Position numbers and translations under genes: made by a program. The notes below the pieces were generated by a model. The model had not been told where the DNA came from, did not search any database, and worked only from the letters and a program-made list of their open reading frames with translations. DNA of 47,383 nucleotides, taken from NCBI RefSeq assembly GCF_000775615.1, contig NZ_AVPG01000025.1, positions 1 through 47,383 of the forward strand, in the 5' to 3' direction. This document shows positions 1-9,082 of the stretch, in pieces; the stretch's first letter is position 1, and each line of letters begins with the position of its first letter. The DNA comes from Pontibacillus litoralis JSM 072002. Its GTDB lineage: Bacteria; Bacillota; Bacilli; Bacillales; BH030062.

Positions 1-21
1 AGTTCACTCAATTATAATATT

Positions 22-83
22 GACCTCTCACGAAATTAGTAAAGACCTCCTGTATAGTCCCCTTTCTAATTTTGCGAGAGGTC
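22..83. repeat. 18-bp imperfect inverted repeat at the end of the transfer operon
   Basis: Arms at 22-39 and 66-83 match at 16 of 18 positions, with a 26-base loop. It lies just downstream of the last gene of the minus-strand operon. It could be a terminator-like RNA hairpin or a boundary repeat. There is no long T run on the minus side, so termination is not certain. Confidence 0.5.
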
Positions 84-145
84 ATGCTTTTTGGTGTTTT
101 TAGATGGTTTTATTTTGTGTTATCACTTTAATTATTCCTAAATTG

Positions 146-2197
146 TCATTTTTTATTAGCGAATTCAATCCAATTCTTCTCTAAATTAAATATAACGTCA
201 GCTTTGTATGCTTTTCCTTGCTTAGACTTCAAACTAACTTTAATAACTTTTCCTTCTAAAAGTTTAGTAGCTTCATTTTTTGTGATTTTCTTTTTCCCTA
301 ACTTCTCTAAACCATTCTTCCAAACCGTCGTCTTGCATCCCTCTTTGTATCCAGAACAAGAATACGCCTTTTGATTTTCATAAACTTCTTTTTTACATTT
401 GGGGCAATGTGTAATAACTTCTTTTTTATAATTAGCTGTTGACGTTAACTGTTTGACATTCCCTTTAATTTCTTTTGCTATTCTGTTAACAAGACCCTCA
501 AGCTCTTCATAAAATGTTGCTTCATCTAATTGACCATGTTCTACTTGAGAAAGCATTGATTCAAAAAATGCGGTTAGCTTAACGCTATATAAAGAAAAAT
601 CTTTTGGCATCATTTCAATTAGCTCTCGCCCTAGTTCCGTTGAAATCAATTGGTTCTTCTTTTTTTCCACAAACCCTCTTTGGACTAACTTCTCGATAAT
701 TGTTGCTCTTGTCGCTGATGTTCCAATTCCCTCAACAGATTTTATCATCTCTTTTTCTTCTGCTTCATCAAGAAACTTCGCAGCAAGTTTCATATCATTT
801 AAAAGGGTTGCTTCACTGTATCGTTTAGGTGGTTGCGTTTCTTTTTGAATAACCTTGTATTCACCTACACCATCTAATGTTGAATTCTTTAATTTACCTT
901 CCTCGATTTCTTCACCATATAATTCTCTCCAACCAGGATTAATAAGAGAAGTTTCTTTAGCTTTAAATTCATATTCATGGTCTGAAAACGTGGCCATCGT
1001 TTCTTCTTTGATAGCATAAGGATAAAACGCTGCTAGAAACCTAGTAAATATTACTTTATAAAGCAATTCTTCATCACCAGATAATCCTTTCGCAACTTTT
1101 GTAGTGATAATAATAGCTTCATGATCTGTTACTTTTGATATATCAATATATGAAGGCTCTATTTTATAAGCATTAGAAATAATAGTACCCACCCATTCGT
1201 GATCTGCATGTTTTTCTAATAGTGCAGGTAGTTCCGAATCACTAGCAATATATTGCGAACTTGTACGTGGATAGGTTACATACCTTTTTTCATAAAGAGA
1301 TTGCGTTATTTTTAATGTATATTCTGCAGACCATTTATAGGTTTTATTCATGTACTTTTGTAGCTCAGTTAGATCAAACAACTTCTCTGGTTTTTCCTTT
1401 CTTTCTTTTGTTGAAATATTAAAGTCACTTCGACTTCCCAGCGAATGCATAATACCTTCAGCTTGTTCTTTTGTTAATTGTGAATTTTTATCAAGCACTA
1501 ACTCATATTTCATACCATTTTGGTCCGTTGCTACAATAGAATAATGAACAACTTTAGAAAAACCTTCTATTACTTTGTCACGATTCACTATCATGGCTAA
1601 AGTAGGCGTCTGTACACGACCTAGAGAAAGAACATTCGAACTATTACTCAATTTAGTGGCCATCATTGTTGCATTTAATCCAATCAGTAAGTCAGATTCT
1701 TCTCTAAGTTTTCCTGCCATAGCCAAACCTTCATAATGAGTAGAATCTTTCGCGTTTCTAAATGCTTTCAAAACACCTTCTTCTGTATTGTTTTTAATCC
1801 ATATACGTTTCAATGGTTTTTGAACACCACTTAATGAATAAATCTTACGAAAAATATGTTCTCCTTCTCTCCCTGGGTCTGTTGCAATATAAATTAAGTC
1901 TGAATTTCCCATGAGAGTTTTTATATTCTTATATTGTTTTTTAACACTTGTCTCATCGATAAGTGTTAAAGGAATATTTTTTGTGAAAAACGGGAGTTTA
2001 TGTACATTCCCTTTCCATCCCCAATCCTCATCAATTGTTGATGGATCAACACATCGTACAAGGTGGCCAAAAGCATATGTATAGAGTTTGCCATCCTTCC
2101 CTTCATAATGACCGTCTTTTTCTGTATAACCCCCTGAAATTATATTCGCTAAATCTCTTGCTACACTTGGTTTCTCACATACAAATAATTCACACAT
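146..2197 (-). CDS. topB: DNA topoisomerase III (type IA)
   Basis: Type IA topoisomerase that cuts and passes single strands; on conjugative plasmids it probably decatenates replication or transfer intermediates in the cytoplasm. The 683-residue protein has an N-terminal Toprim domain (Glu8 in CEKPSVARD and the acidic TDPGREGE at about 106-113), the catalytic tyrosine in VTYPRTSSQ (Tyr309), and a C-terminal four-cysteine zinc finger (CPKC, then CSGYKEGC). The longer frame starts at 2257, but AAGGAG just upstream of the ATG at 2197, and the family N-terminus beginning directly with the Toprim strand, make 2197 the better start. It is the last gene of the transfer operon, separated from the lipoprotein gene by a terminator. 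Family assignment is firm; the transfer role is inferred from context. Confidence 0.95.
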   Translation of the reverse strand: MCELFVCEKPSVARDLANIISGGYTEKDGHYEGKDGKLYTYAFGHLVRCVDPSTIDEDWGWKGNVHKLPFFTKNIPLTLIDETSVKKQYKNIKTLMGNSDLIYIATDPGREGEHIFRKIYSLSGVQKPLKRIWIKNNTEEGVLKAFRNAKDSTHYEGLAMAGKLREESDLLIGLNATMMATKLSNSSNVLSLGRVQTPTLAMIVNRDKVIEGFSKVVHYSIVATDQNGMKYELVLDKNSQLTKEQAEGIMHSLGSRSDFNISTKERKEKPEKLFDLTELQKYMNKTYKWSAEYTLKITQSLYEKRYVTYPRTSSQYIASDSELPALLEKHADHEWVGTIISNAYKIEPSYIDISKVTDHEAIIITTKVAKGLSGDEELLYKVIFTRFLAAFYPYAIKEETMATFSDHEYEFKAKETSLINPGWRELYGEEIEEGKLKNSTLDGVGEYKVIQKETQPPKRYSEATLLNDMKLAAKFLDEAEEKEMIKSVEGIGTSATRATIIEKLVQRGFVEKKKNQLISTELGRELIEMMPKDFSLYSVKLTAFFESMLSQVEHGQLDEATFYEELEGLVNRIAKEIKGNVKQLTSTANYKKEVITHCPKCKKEVYENQKAYSCSGYKEGCKTTVWKNGLEKLGKKKITKNEATKLLEGKVIKVSLKSKQGKAYKADVIFNLEKNWIEFANKK

Positions 2198-2341
2198 TTT
2201 ACTTTCTCCTTTTAAAATTATATTTAACGTATTTCCGAAAGAATTTTCCCACTTCAAACGAATCTAAGTGGTGAGTAGTTCACATAACCGAACTTTTTTA
2301 GACTTATTGGTGTTGGCCATATAGCTATATCCGAACAATAT

Positions 2342-2376
2342 AAAAAAGAGTGTAAGAATAATAAATTCAAACACTC
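2342..2376 (-). terminator. Rho-independent terminator between lipoprotein gene and topB
   Basis: On the minus strand GAGTGT pairs with ACACTC (plus positions 71-76 and 48-53 of the 2301-2400 block), with an inner GAAT/ATTC stem, followed directly by six T. It would cut read-through into topB or give topB a separate, lower level. Confidence 0.65.
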
Positions 2377-2451
2377 CATATTTGGGGTGCAAACAACATT
2401 TCGGAAATTTTGTACGCTAAGCAATTTCTATTTACGCCCAAACAAGTGATA

Positions 2452-2814
2452 TTAATTTTGTTTTGTCATACTTCCATTTTCTTCTTCTGTTCTGTTGCCT
2501 TCTGCATCAATAGAATAGTATTTAATAGATTCATTATCTATTATATCGATTTCATAGTTAAGAGGATCTTCTTCACCATATACAAGTGTTAATTTATTAT
2601 TCTCAAAGGTATAATTGCCACCAATCTGAAACATACCTACCTTCGATATGTAGGTTCCATTGCTTTTAAATTCCATGATTCCTGCATTTCCTTTATGATC
2701 TACAGTATCCCAAGTACCCTCGATTGAAAATGAACCCTTTCCACACCCAGTAAATAATGCAATAAGTAATAAAATTGTTACGCAGCATACCACTTTAATC
2801 TTTATATTTTTCAT
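2452..2814 (-). CDS. Small lipoprotein of unknown function
   Basis: A 120-residue protein with a lipoprotein signal peptide: basic N-terminus (MKNIKIK), hydrophobic stretch to residue about 22, and a lipobox-like LFTGC, giving Cys24 as the expected lipidated residue. The remainder looks like a small beta-rich domain with GTWD near its start, as in lipocalin-like DUFs. GGAGGT lies 9-10 bases before the ATG. It sits between the primase-like gene and topB. On a conjugative plasmid a surface lipoprotein could act in exclusion or envelope anchoring, but nothing in the sequence proves that. The -3 position of the lipobox is Phe, which is tolerated but not ideal. Confidence 0.75.
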   Translation of the reverse strand: MKNIKIKVVCCVTILLLIALFTGCGKGSFSIEGTWDTVDHKGNAGIMEFKSNGTYISKVGMFQIGGNYTFENNKLTLVYGEEDPLNYEIDIIDNESIKYYSIDAEGNRTEEENGSMTKQN

Positions 2815-2880
2815 ATTATTTTAATTACCTCCATTTACTCAAAAATATACAGAGTTGATTCTAAAGATCAATTTCAAGAT

Positions 2881-3873
2881 TTAAGTTTTTTTTAGCGATT
2901 CGTTAACTTTTGCTTTAAGCTGATTATTCCAATCCCACTTTATTTCTCCGGGTGGTAAATCAGGTATATAACTCTCTATGGGAATATCTTTTCCGTCAGA
3001 TCGTGTTAGTTTATACTGCTGAATTTTTGATACAAACTCTTTTCCAGCCTCATCATTATCCACGCATAACTTAATAGAATCTAACTTCCTATTACGTGAA
3101 CGTAAGTCCTTCAATGTTCTTTTTAATGTATAAGCAAATGTCTGTTGTTTTAAGCCATCCATGCTTATTAAACGACAATTCGTTAATGTGTTTTTATTTA
3201 AGGAAAAGTAACTTAGTAAATCGATAGGTGACTCAAAAAAATAAAGCTTTTCTGGATACCCTCTCGTTATATTAAATCCACTATTAGTTGCGTCCTTTGT
3301 AGTAGGCAGTACTTTTTTGAAATAAGGTCGATTAGTGTCTATTCGCTTTTTTGGGGGGATTTCTCTAGTTCCTTGTAAATTAGCTCCAATAAGTTGTCCA
3401 TTCTCTTTCCACTTAAAAACAACATTTCTGTACGAATCTTCTTTTATTAAATCTGCTTTAATAAAAGATTGAACTAAATCTGGGTCTAGCTTTCTATCAT
3501 TAACCAGGTAATCAAAGGCGTTTTTAGTTGTGCTAACTTCTTTAACATCATACTTGAAATATTCAGGATAAGTGATCTTAGGAGGTTTATAAGCCGAAAG
3601 ATCTTTACCATCAAGGTCGGTATTAATTTTCTTCACAGCCTCTTGAAATTTCAAATCATGAACATTCATTAAGTAGGTTACAGCATTTCCTGAAACGCCT
3701 TTACTATTCCAACTGAAATAATTTTTCTTTGCATGTATTACAAGACTGTCATGATCTTCATGTCTATAAAAGTTATTACCCTCGCTTTTTAAAGGCTCTC
3801 CAATCAAAGATAGATACTCTAAAAGGTTTACATTATTTGCCTTTTCTTTTTCATCAGCTGACACATACTTCAC
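2881..3873 (-). CDS. Toprim-domain primase-like protein (DUF3991/Toprim type)
   Basis: About 330 residues. The N-terminal part resembles the short primase-associated domain seen in plasmid and ICE proteins (RHEDHDSLVIH, then SWNSKG). The C-terminal half is Toprim-like: FFESPIDLLSY holds the conserved acidic residue and KLCVDNDEAGKEF holds the DxD-type pair. Such proteins are thought to prime or process the transferred strand. The longer frame opens at 3924. However, GGGAGGG at 3881-3887 sits 7 bases before a GTG at 3873, so translation probably starts there. That SD overlaps the stop of the upstream coiled-coil gene, implying translational coupling. A full catalytic primase core is not evident, so activity is unproven. 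Confidence 0.8.
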   Translation of the reverse strand: MKYVSADEKEKANNVNLLEYLSLIGEPLKSEGNNFYRHEDHDSLVIHAKKNYFSWNSKGVSGNAVTYLMNVHDLKFQEAVKKINTDLDGKDLSAYKPPKITYPEYFKYDVKEVSTTKNAFDYLVNDRKLDPDLVQSFIKADLIKEDSYRNVVFKWKENGQLIGANLQGTREIPPKKRIDTNRPYFKKVLPTTKDATNSGFNITRGYPEKLYFFESPIDLLSYFSLNKNTLTNCRLISMDGLKQQTFAYTLKRTLKDLRSRNRKLDSIKLCVDNDEAGKEFVSKIQQYKLTRSDGKDIPIESYIPDLPPGEIKWDWNNQLKAKVNESLKKT

Positions 3874-3886
3874 CGACACTCCCTCC

Positions 3887-5305
3887 CTATGATATAAACT
3901 GATCAATAGTATTTTTGAGATCATTTAAAACCGGATATTTTGAACCCATATCAAAATAGTAAATGCAGCCGATTCCAATTACAGTTATGGTTACTATGCC
4001 AAATATAAATTTCAAAGAACCGTTATTATACATTGGATATCGACCACCTTTTCGTTTTACCGCAGCACGATAACGACTTTCGATTCTTAGTTGTTTTGAT
4101 GCTTCTTGTTCTTTGCGCTTGGCTTCTTTTTTATGCTCCTTTTTCAGTTCCTCCATTAATTTCATTTTTTGCTTTGCTATTTTTTCATCAAGTTCAGCCT
4201 GTTTGTTTATATGTTTCAATTTTTCTTCCTTTTGAGAAATTCGTCTATATTTATATTCCTCAAACATTTCCTTTGCCTTTTTGAAGCCATTTACAGACGC
4301 TTTTGCACCTGACTTAAGGAAATGTATTGATCCCTTTTTAACTTGCTCAAAATCAAGCTCTTGAAGTTTCTCTTTAAGTGAAGTTTTTGGCATCACTGAA
4401 GCTTGTGCAAATGTATCAGTCATTTCTTGTGAATTATCTTGAGAAGCACTCATTTCTAAAAGTGCTCCTTGATATTGAATATCCTCTTTTTCACCTTCAG
4501 CTTTAAGGATATTCATTTTCCTTTCTGCTTCTGCCTTTTTTTCCTCTAATTCTTGAAGTTCCTTCTTTCTGAGTAAATTCTTTTTTTCTAGTTCTGATTC
4601 AATGCTTTGTAGTTCAATTTCAGCTTTTCTAACTGCACTCTCAACTTCTTTTAAACGTTGCTGATGTTCTTCTTGTTTCTTCTTATCTAGCAAACGTTTT
4701 TCTTCCATTTTTTGAGTTACCTTGTTTTTTTCTTCTTCTTTTAATCGTAAATCTTCAATACGTTCAGTTTCTTTAACAACTTCCTCTTTCTCTTTCATCT
4801 GAAGAGACTGTTCAATTTTCTTCTTTTCTTCTTGAATAGCTTTAATTTCATTTTGAAACTCTAATTCACGCTGTTTTCTATCTTTTTCGTCATTTTTTAG
4901 TTGCTGTAGAATGTTATTTTTCTCTTCTTTTAAACTATTTAAATGTGCTTTTTCTTCAATATGATCATTTACATAATTTGCTTCGTCTGACTCGATAATC
5001 TCACGATTTTCAACTCTTGTAATATACTCTACAACATTTTTGGGTGTGTTTTTATTATCTGTTATAGCCTTAAATATACTTAGAATATCGTGATCTATAA
5101 TAAGTTTAGAGTTAAAGACACTCTCGCCTGTTTCAAGCTGGATTATTTTATAGCCTATCTTGATACTTTGACCAGTCTGTTTATATTTTTGTACAAGTTC
5201 ATTAAACATATCGTTGGCATCAGTAAATGTTAATGGCCGATCAAATATGATCTTACTTTTTTCGACATTAGGATTAGGACCTTTTTTATATGCAATAAGA
5301 AACAT
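3887..5305 (-). CDS. Coiled-coil membrane protein of the transfer operon
   Basis: A 472-residue protein in three parts: a globular N-terminal domain of about 110 residues, a very long Glu/Lys/Gln-rich coiled coil (roughly 115-275, and again 335-410), and a single hydrophobic helix near 432-452 close to the C-terminus. That predicts a tail-anchored protein whose coiled-coil body is cytoplasmic. I do not recognise a named family. It is preceded by AAGGAGAG and lies between the VirB6-like and primase-like genes. A scaffold role, tethering relaxosome or primase to the channel, is only a guess. Confidence 0.75.
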   Translation of the reverse strand: MFLIAYKKGPNPNVEKSKIIFDRPLTFTDANDMFNELVQKYKQTGQSIKIGYKIIQLETGESVFNSKLIIDHDILSIFKAITDNKNTPKNVVEYITRVENREIIESDEANYVNDHIEEKAHLNSLKEEKNNILQQLKNDEKDRKQRELEFQNEIKAIQEEKKKIEQSLQMKEKEEVVKETERIEDLRLKEEEKNKVTQKMEEKRLLDKKKQEEHQQRLKEVESAVRKAEIELQSIESELEKKNLLRKKELQELEEKKAEAERKMNILKAEGEKEDIQYQGALLEMSASQDNSQEMTDTFAQASVMPKTSLKEKLQELDFEQVKKGSIHFLKSGAKASVNGFKKAKEMFEEYKYRRISQKEEKLKHINKQAELDEKIAKQKMKLMEELKKEHKKEAKRKEQEASKQLRIESRYRAAVKRKGGRYPMYNNGSLKFIFGIVTITVIGIGCIYYFDMGSKYPVLNDLKNTIDQFIS

Positions 5306-5321
5306 CGTTTTCTCTCCTTAA

Positions 5322-6185
5322 CTACTTTATCATTTTTCCTAATAAAGCTCGGGACCCCATAGAACTGACTCCTCCAACACCTCGTGACATAGCCCGTGTA
5401 CCACCACCTGCATACCACATATTTTTCAGTACTGATGGTGTTTTAATTATCAATGCGCCAGCACCTATTGCTAGCAATATATTTCCCTTAGAGAATAGTA
5501 CGTTTATGATTAAAGCTAGTAAGAACACTTTTATTAGAAGAGATGTAACCATTGAAAAAAGTTCTCGCCACCAAACTTGAAAATAATTATTTTCATCAGC
5601 TATCATTGAAAGAGCCACAGGAGCAATAAGAATTTGCATAATTATATAATCGGCATAAAAAACGCAAACCGAGTAAAAAAACATACAAAACACTACTAAA
5701 AAGAAAATTAACACAGCTATCAGCACTATTCCTCCGAAACCTGTTATTGCGATACGGCTTGCGGTTATAGCACTTACAATAAGCGTATATCCACCTTCTC
5801 CATCAAAGTCAGTAGCAGCCACTGCAAAGTAATCCGCAACTGGTAACGCAATGTCTAATACTATAATTTTAAAAATCCAAGGCAAAACGAGCATTGCACC
5901 TGAACTTTTAAAAACCCTTAATAGTATTTCATCTAAAGGGTACTGTTGTGTCCCATTTTGTGTATTAATTATATATTCAATCACTTTATATAGAGCAATA
6001 ACAACAGCAAAAATCCCTGTAAACCAAAGAAAGAATGTCATTGTATTATCAACAAAATCATTTTGAGGAAGATTAAATACTAACTCATTTATTAATGATA
6101 AAATCCAATTCATGAAATCTTCTACCCAGGCATTTAATGTTTCTTCAATGAGCTCTTGAAACTTACCGCCTATCCAATCGATCAA
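5322..6185 (-). CDS. VirB6/TrbL-like polytopic channel protein
   Basis: A 287-residue integral membrane protein. Hydrophobic helices appear around residues 48-68, 95-115, 130-180 (two adjacent, including GIVLIAVLIFFLVVF), 185-200 and 215-250, followed by a Gly/Ser/Arg-rich C-terminal tail. Size, topology and position fit the VirB6/TrbL inner-membrane channel component of Gram-positive type IV secretion systems. The start is a TTG at 6185 preceded by GAGGTG seven bases away; an ATG is absent. The gene lies 11 bases downstream of the coupling ATPase gene. Assignment rests on topology and gene order rather than on a sequence motif. Confidence 0.75.
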   Translation of the reverse strand: MIDWIGGKFQELIEETLNAWVEDFMNWILSLINELVFNLPQNDFVDNTMTFFLWFTGIFAVVIALYKVIEYIINTQNGTQQYPLDEILLRVFKSSGAMLVLPWIFKIIVLDIALPVADYFAVAATDFDGEGGYTLIVSAITASRIAITGFGGIVLIAVLIFFLVVFCMFFYSVCVFYADYIIMQILIAPVALSMIADENNYFQVWWRELFSMVTSLLIKVFLLALIINVLFSKGNILLAIGAGALIIKTPSVLKNMWYAGGGTRAMSRGVGGVSSMGSRALLGKMIK

Positions 6186-6196
6186 TTCAATTCACC

Positions 6197-7786
6197 TCAC
6201 TTATCCTGATTTTCTTTCTCTTTTTCTGTTTCAGCTAACATGTCTAGTGAATTTTGATACAGCTCTGTCTCATTTCTTGCCTGACTTAAAATGGAGTATT
6301 GTTCCAAATCAGCTTCATATTGTTCTTCGATATATTTTTCTTCCTCTAGCTCATATTCTTCTGTTTCTTCTCTAAAGGATTCATACTCTTTTATATTTCT
6401 TTCTAAAACCTCTTTAGCTTCAGTACTCATTTTCCTTTTATAATCCATTTGTGAGATTTCATATTTATCAATTAATCCTGGATAAAGTTCAAATTGAAGT
6501 GCTTTTTTCGCTTTAATTGGATATTTACCTGCAATCAATATGATGCTATCCTTCTCTGGCATTGTTAATATTTCATCACCATTCATAAGTGATCTTTGTG
6601 AATATGAAAAGTTAGAATTACTAGAGGAACTACCTGATTTACCTTTCGAGAGTGATTTTCCTCCCGTTTCTACTTTGATAGTCGCTTTCCCCATTAAATT
6701 ACTAAAATAAGATGCTGTTGTATCATTTACGTTTCCTAAACATATTTTAATAGCGCAATTACCTAAAATAGATTCAGCTTTTTCCTTTCCGTATCTATCC
6801 ATTAGCTGCGTGTTATTTTGTAGAATTGTGCAACAAGCTATTCTATATCCTCTACAAGTCGCTAAAAACTCCTCATAATTGTTGAACCTCCCAAGGTTTG
6901 GAAACTCGTCTAACAGAAATACTGTTGGCACAGGGAGCTTTGCGCCATTTTTATCACCTAGTATATAGAGTTCCTGAAATAATTGAGTGAAGAACAAATT
7001 AATAAGCCCCTCCCAAGTTGAATCCATTGTTGGAATCAAGACATAGAGAGCGACTTTTTTCTGTCCAATATCCTCAAAAAAGAAGTCATTATTTTTCGTG
7101 AAATTTGCCACTTCGTCATCTACATAATCACCTATAGTGGTAAGTAAGCTAATAATAATACTTGCTCTTGTCTTTTCTTGCGATTTCTTAAATCCTAACT
7201 CATAACTTCTGCGCGCCGGATGAATCTTATGAAGAGCCATAAATTTTTCATCAAGCTCACTTTCTCCGTCCTCGTTTGCTTCTGGATCAAACTCTTGTAA
7301 AAAATCCAGTATCCCTTCCATATTCCTTTTTTCTGGATGGAATTCTGAATTTGCATAAAGGATCAAAGATTTTAGTAAACCTAGTTGGGCATTAAACCAA
7401 ATATCTTTTCGTTTTGGATCATTTTTTGCACTGACAATTGTATTTGCAACCGTTGTAGCATCAAGGTCCTTCCTTACATAACCAAAAGGATTGTAGCGAT
7501 CTGATAAAGACATATGCTTAAAGTTTACAACTCTTACCTCAAATCCTTGAGCTTCTTTTATTTTAGCTGTCTTTTCATACACTTCACCTTTTGGATCTGT
7601 CACCACAAGGCTACAGTCAGTTATATTTAGCATATTTGTTAATACAAATGACTGTGTTTTAAACGAACCAGGCCCACCCACAACATAAGCGTTCCTATTT
7701 GCAAGTTTACTTGTTTCATGTTGAATCAAGACTTTCTCATCTTTAATTCCCATAATAATGCCACTAGCATTATTTCCACCATTCAT
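6197..7786 (-). CDS. virD4: VirD4-type coupling ATPase, soluble part
   Basis: A 529-residue type IV coupling protein ATPase that links the relaxosome to the channel. Walker A is GGPGSFKT at about 37-44 and Walker B is VFLLDEFPNLGR near 297. The C-terminal 100 residues are Glu-rich and may recruit substrates. The usual N-terminal membrane helices are absent. They are encoded by the upstream gene, whose TGA overlaps this ATG (ATGA, 7783-7786), and this gene has its own AAAGGAGGT. The family normally carries both parts in one chain of about 600-700 residues, so this is a genuinely split gene, not a frameshift. Confidence 0.92.
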   Translation of the reverse strand: MNGGNNASGIIMGIKDEKVLIQHETSKLANRNAYVVGGPGSFKTQSFVLTNMLNITDCSLVVTDPKGEVYEKTAKIKEAQGFEVRVVNFKHMSLSDRYNPFGYVRKDLDATTVANTIVSAKNDPKRKDIWFNAQLGLLKSLILYANSEFHPEKRNMEGILDFLQEFDPEANEDGESELDEKFMALHKIHPARRSYELGFKKSQEKTRASIIISLLTTIGDYVDDEVANFTKNNDFFFEDIGQKKVALYVLIPTMDSTWEGLINLFFTQLFQELYILGDKNGAKLPVPTVFLLDEFPNLGRFNNYEEFLATCRGYRIACCTILQNNTQLMDRYGKEKAESILGNCAIKICLGNVNDTTASYFSNLMGKATIKVETGGKSLSKGKSGSSSSNSNFSYSQRSLMNGDEILTMPEKDSIILIAGKYPIKAKKALQFELYPGLIDKYEISQMDYKRKMSTEAKEVLERNIKEYESFREETEEYELEEEKYIEEQYEADLEQYSILSQARNETELYQNSLDMLAETEKEKENQDK

Positions 7787-8208
7787 TTTTTTACCTCCTT
7801 TTCATCTATAGATTTTTTTAATTCTCCAAACATAGCCTTGGATTTAACAACTGTTATTTGTTTAGGGACATTAAAAATCTCACTATTTTTAGCCCATCTT
7901 GATGAACCTTGCACACCGTACTTATCTCCAACATTTTCGTATTTCTTAGGTCGTGATTTATATATTAAATAAATGTATAAAAGGAAAAGGGTAATCATAG
8001 AAATGATCAGTAATGGATTTTGAGCTGAATACATTGCGTTAATTTGATTAATCGGGTTAAAAACAATATCTTCAATAAAATGAAGTATATATATCGGGCG
8101 CATCTCCATTTTATACTCAGCAAAGAGGGGGATAATCCCAGATACAAACAAAGAAAAATAAAAGAGAAAGACTGCTAACGGAATAAATATAAAGATCCTA
8201 ATTTTCAT
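7783..8208 (-). CDS. VirD4 N-terminal membrane domain encoded separately
   Basis: A 141-residue protein with two hydrophobic helices (about 5-27 and 66-83) and a following cytoplasmic segment containing YGVQGSSRWAK, which matches the GSARWA-type stretch found just after the transmembrane part of VirD4/TraG proteins. It therefore looks like the membrane anchor of the coupling protein whose ATPase is the next gene. The 4-base ATGA overlap would give near-equal synthesis. A two-protein coupling arrangement has been described for plasmid pIP501 (TraI/TraJ), which makes this plausible. Function is inferred from motif and adjacency. Confidence 0.8.
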   Translation of the reverse strand: MKIRIFIFIPLAVFLFYFSLFVSGIIPLFAEYKMEMRPIYILHFIEDIVFNPINQINAMYSAQNPLLIISMITLFLLYIYLIYKSRPKKYENVGDKYGVQGSSRWAKNSEIFNVPKQITVVKSKAMFGELKKSIDEKEVKK

Positions 8209-8217
8209 TTTTCAACC

Positions 8218-8802
8218 TCAACTTTCCGTCATTGGAGCAAACGTACCTAGCGTTTCTAAAGAAGTAATTTCTTGTTTTCCCTCTTTTTCTGCTACTTTGA
8301 CTTGAAATATTTGTGTAGTTGGTGGATTTGTAACGCCTTCAACCTTATAAATTGTTTCTAATAATACAAGGCCCATTAGCTCATTATTTTCAGCTGTCCA
8401 ATAAAGTTTCATATCATTTATCTTGTTTTCAAATTTGATATTAGGAATGTCAGGAATGCCAGCAGTAGTCAATTGGCCATAAACATCTTCATTAACATAT
8501 TGCTTGATTTCCTTGAATCGGTCCTTATATGTTTCTGTATTGTATTCATATTGTGCTTTAAAAAATCCCTCAACCACTTTTTTTGATTCTTGGTCGTCTT
8601 TTAATTTTTCGTTTGAAATAACACCTTCAGCCTCGCTTAAATCCTCTTTGAGATTTTTATTTTCTTCCTGAAGATTTTTAGTAAACGTCTGTTCTTTTTT
8701 GTATTTATCACTCTTATCCATTAAATTAAAAGACAAAGTTAAATTAATGAAAATCGATATAACTAATATAACTAAACCAATCACAGCAAATTTTGTTTTC
8801 AT
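8218..8802 (-). CDS. VirB8/TcpC-like channel protein (NTF2-like, probable)
   Basis: A 194-residue bitopic protein: one N-terminal transmembrane helix (residues 5-27), a short coiled coil (about 35-70), then an alpha/beta domain of about 120 residues with a FKAQYEYNTETYKDRFK start and a long antiparallel-strand pattern. This is the topology of VirB8/TcpC-type assembly factors with an NTF2-like fold, and it sits where such a gene is expected. There is no diagnostic motif, so this is a structural guess. Its ATG overlaps the stop of the upstream small membrane protein gene by 4 bases. Confidence 0.6.
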   Translation of the reverse strand: MKTKFAVIGLVILVISIFINLTLSFNLMDKSDKYKKEQTFTKNLQEENKNLKEDLSEAEGVISNEKLKDDQESKKVVEGFFKAQYEYNTETYKDRFKEIKQYVNEDVYGQLTTAGIPDIPNIKFENKINDMKLYWTAENNELMGLVLLETIYKVEGVTNPPTTQIFQVKVAEKEGKQEITSLETLGTFAPMTES

Positions 8803-9062
8803 TGTGTTTTCTCCTCCTTCATAAGCATTGTCTTATCAACTTTAAATAAAAAGTAACCCAAAAGTATAGCAAGTGTATATGTCATTGGATTCAACAGTGT
8901 ACCGTATACGCCTAAAATTAAGGCTGACAAAACAGTAATGATTATTGGTTTATCTGAAAATTCATGCATAAAAAATGCAAATACAAATATATAAATTAAC
9001 ACCATAGATGGTATTAGAGCAGCGAGATCGTATTTCAACCTACTAACATACTCTATATTCAC
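8799..9062 (-). CDS. Small three-helix membrane protein
   Basis: An 87-residue very hydrophobic protein with about three transmembrane helices (roughly 12-35, 39-58, 60-76) and a charged C-terminus. The start is a GTG at 9062, preceded by AGGAGAG. Its stop overlaps the next ATG, so translation of the two is coupled. I do not recognise the family; small polytopic proteins are common between VirB1-like and VirB8-like genes in Gram-positive transfer operons. Confidence 0.65.
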   Translation of the reverse strand: MNIEYVSRLKYDLAALIPSMVLIYIFVFAFFMHEFSDKPIIITVLSALILGVYGTLLNPMTYTLAILLGYFLFKVDKTMLMKEEKTQ

Positions 9063-9082
9063 GCTATCTCTCCTATACGTTT

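Noticed and set aside
2281-2305. GTTC/GAAC followed by T6 as a plus-strand terminator
   Set aside because: Four-base stem only and no plus-strand gene ends there.
7783-8208. Split VirD4 as a sequencing frameshift
   Set aside because: The second gene has its own SD, and the ATGA overlap is typical of coupled genes.
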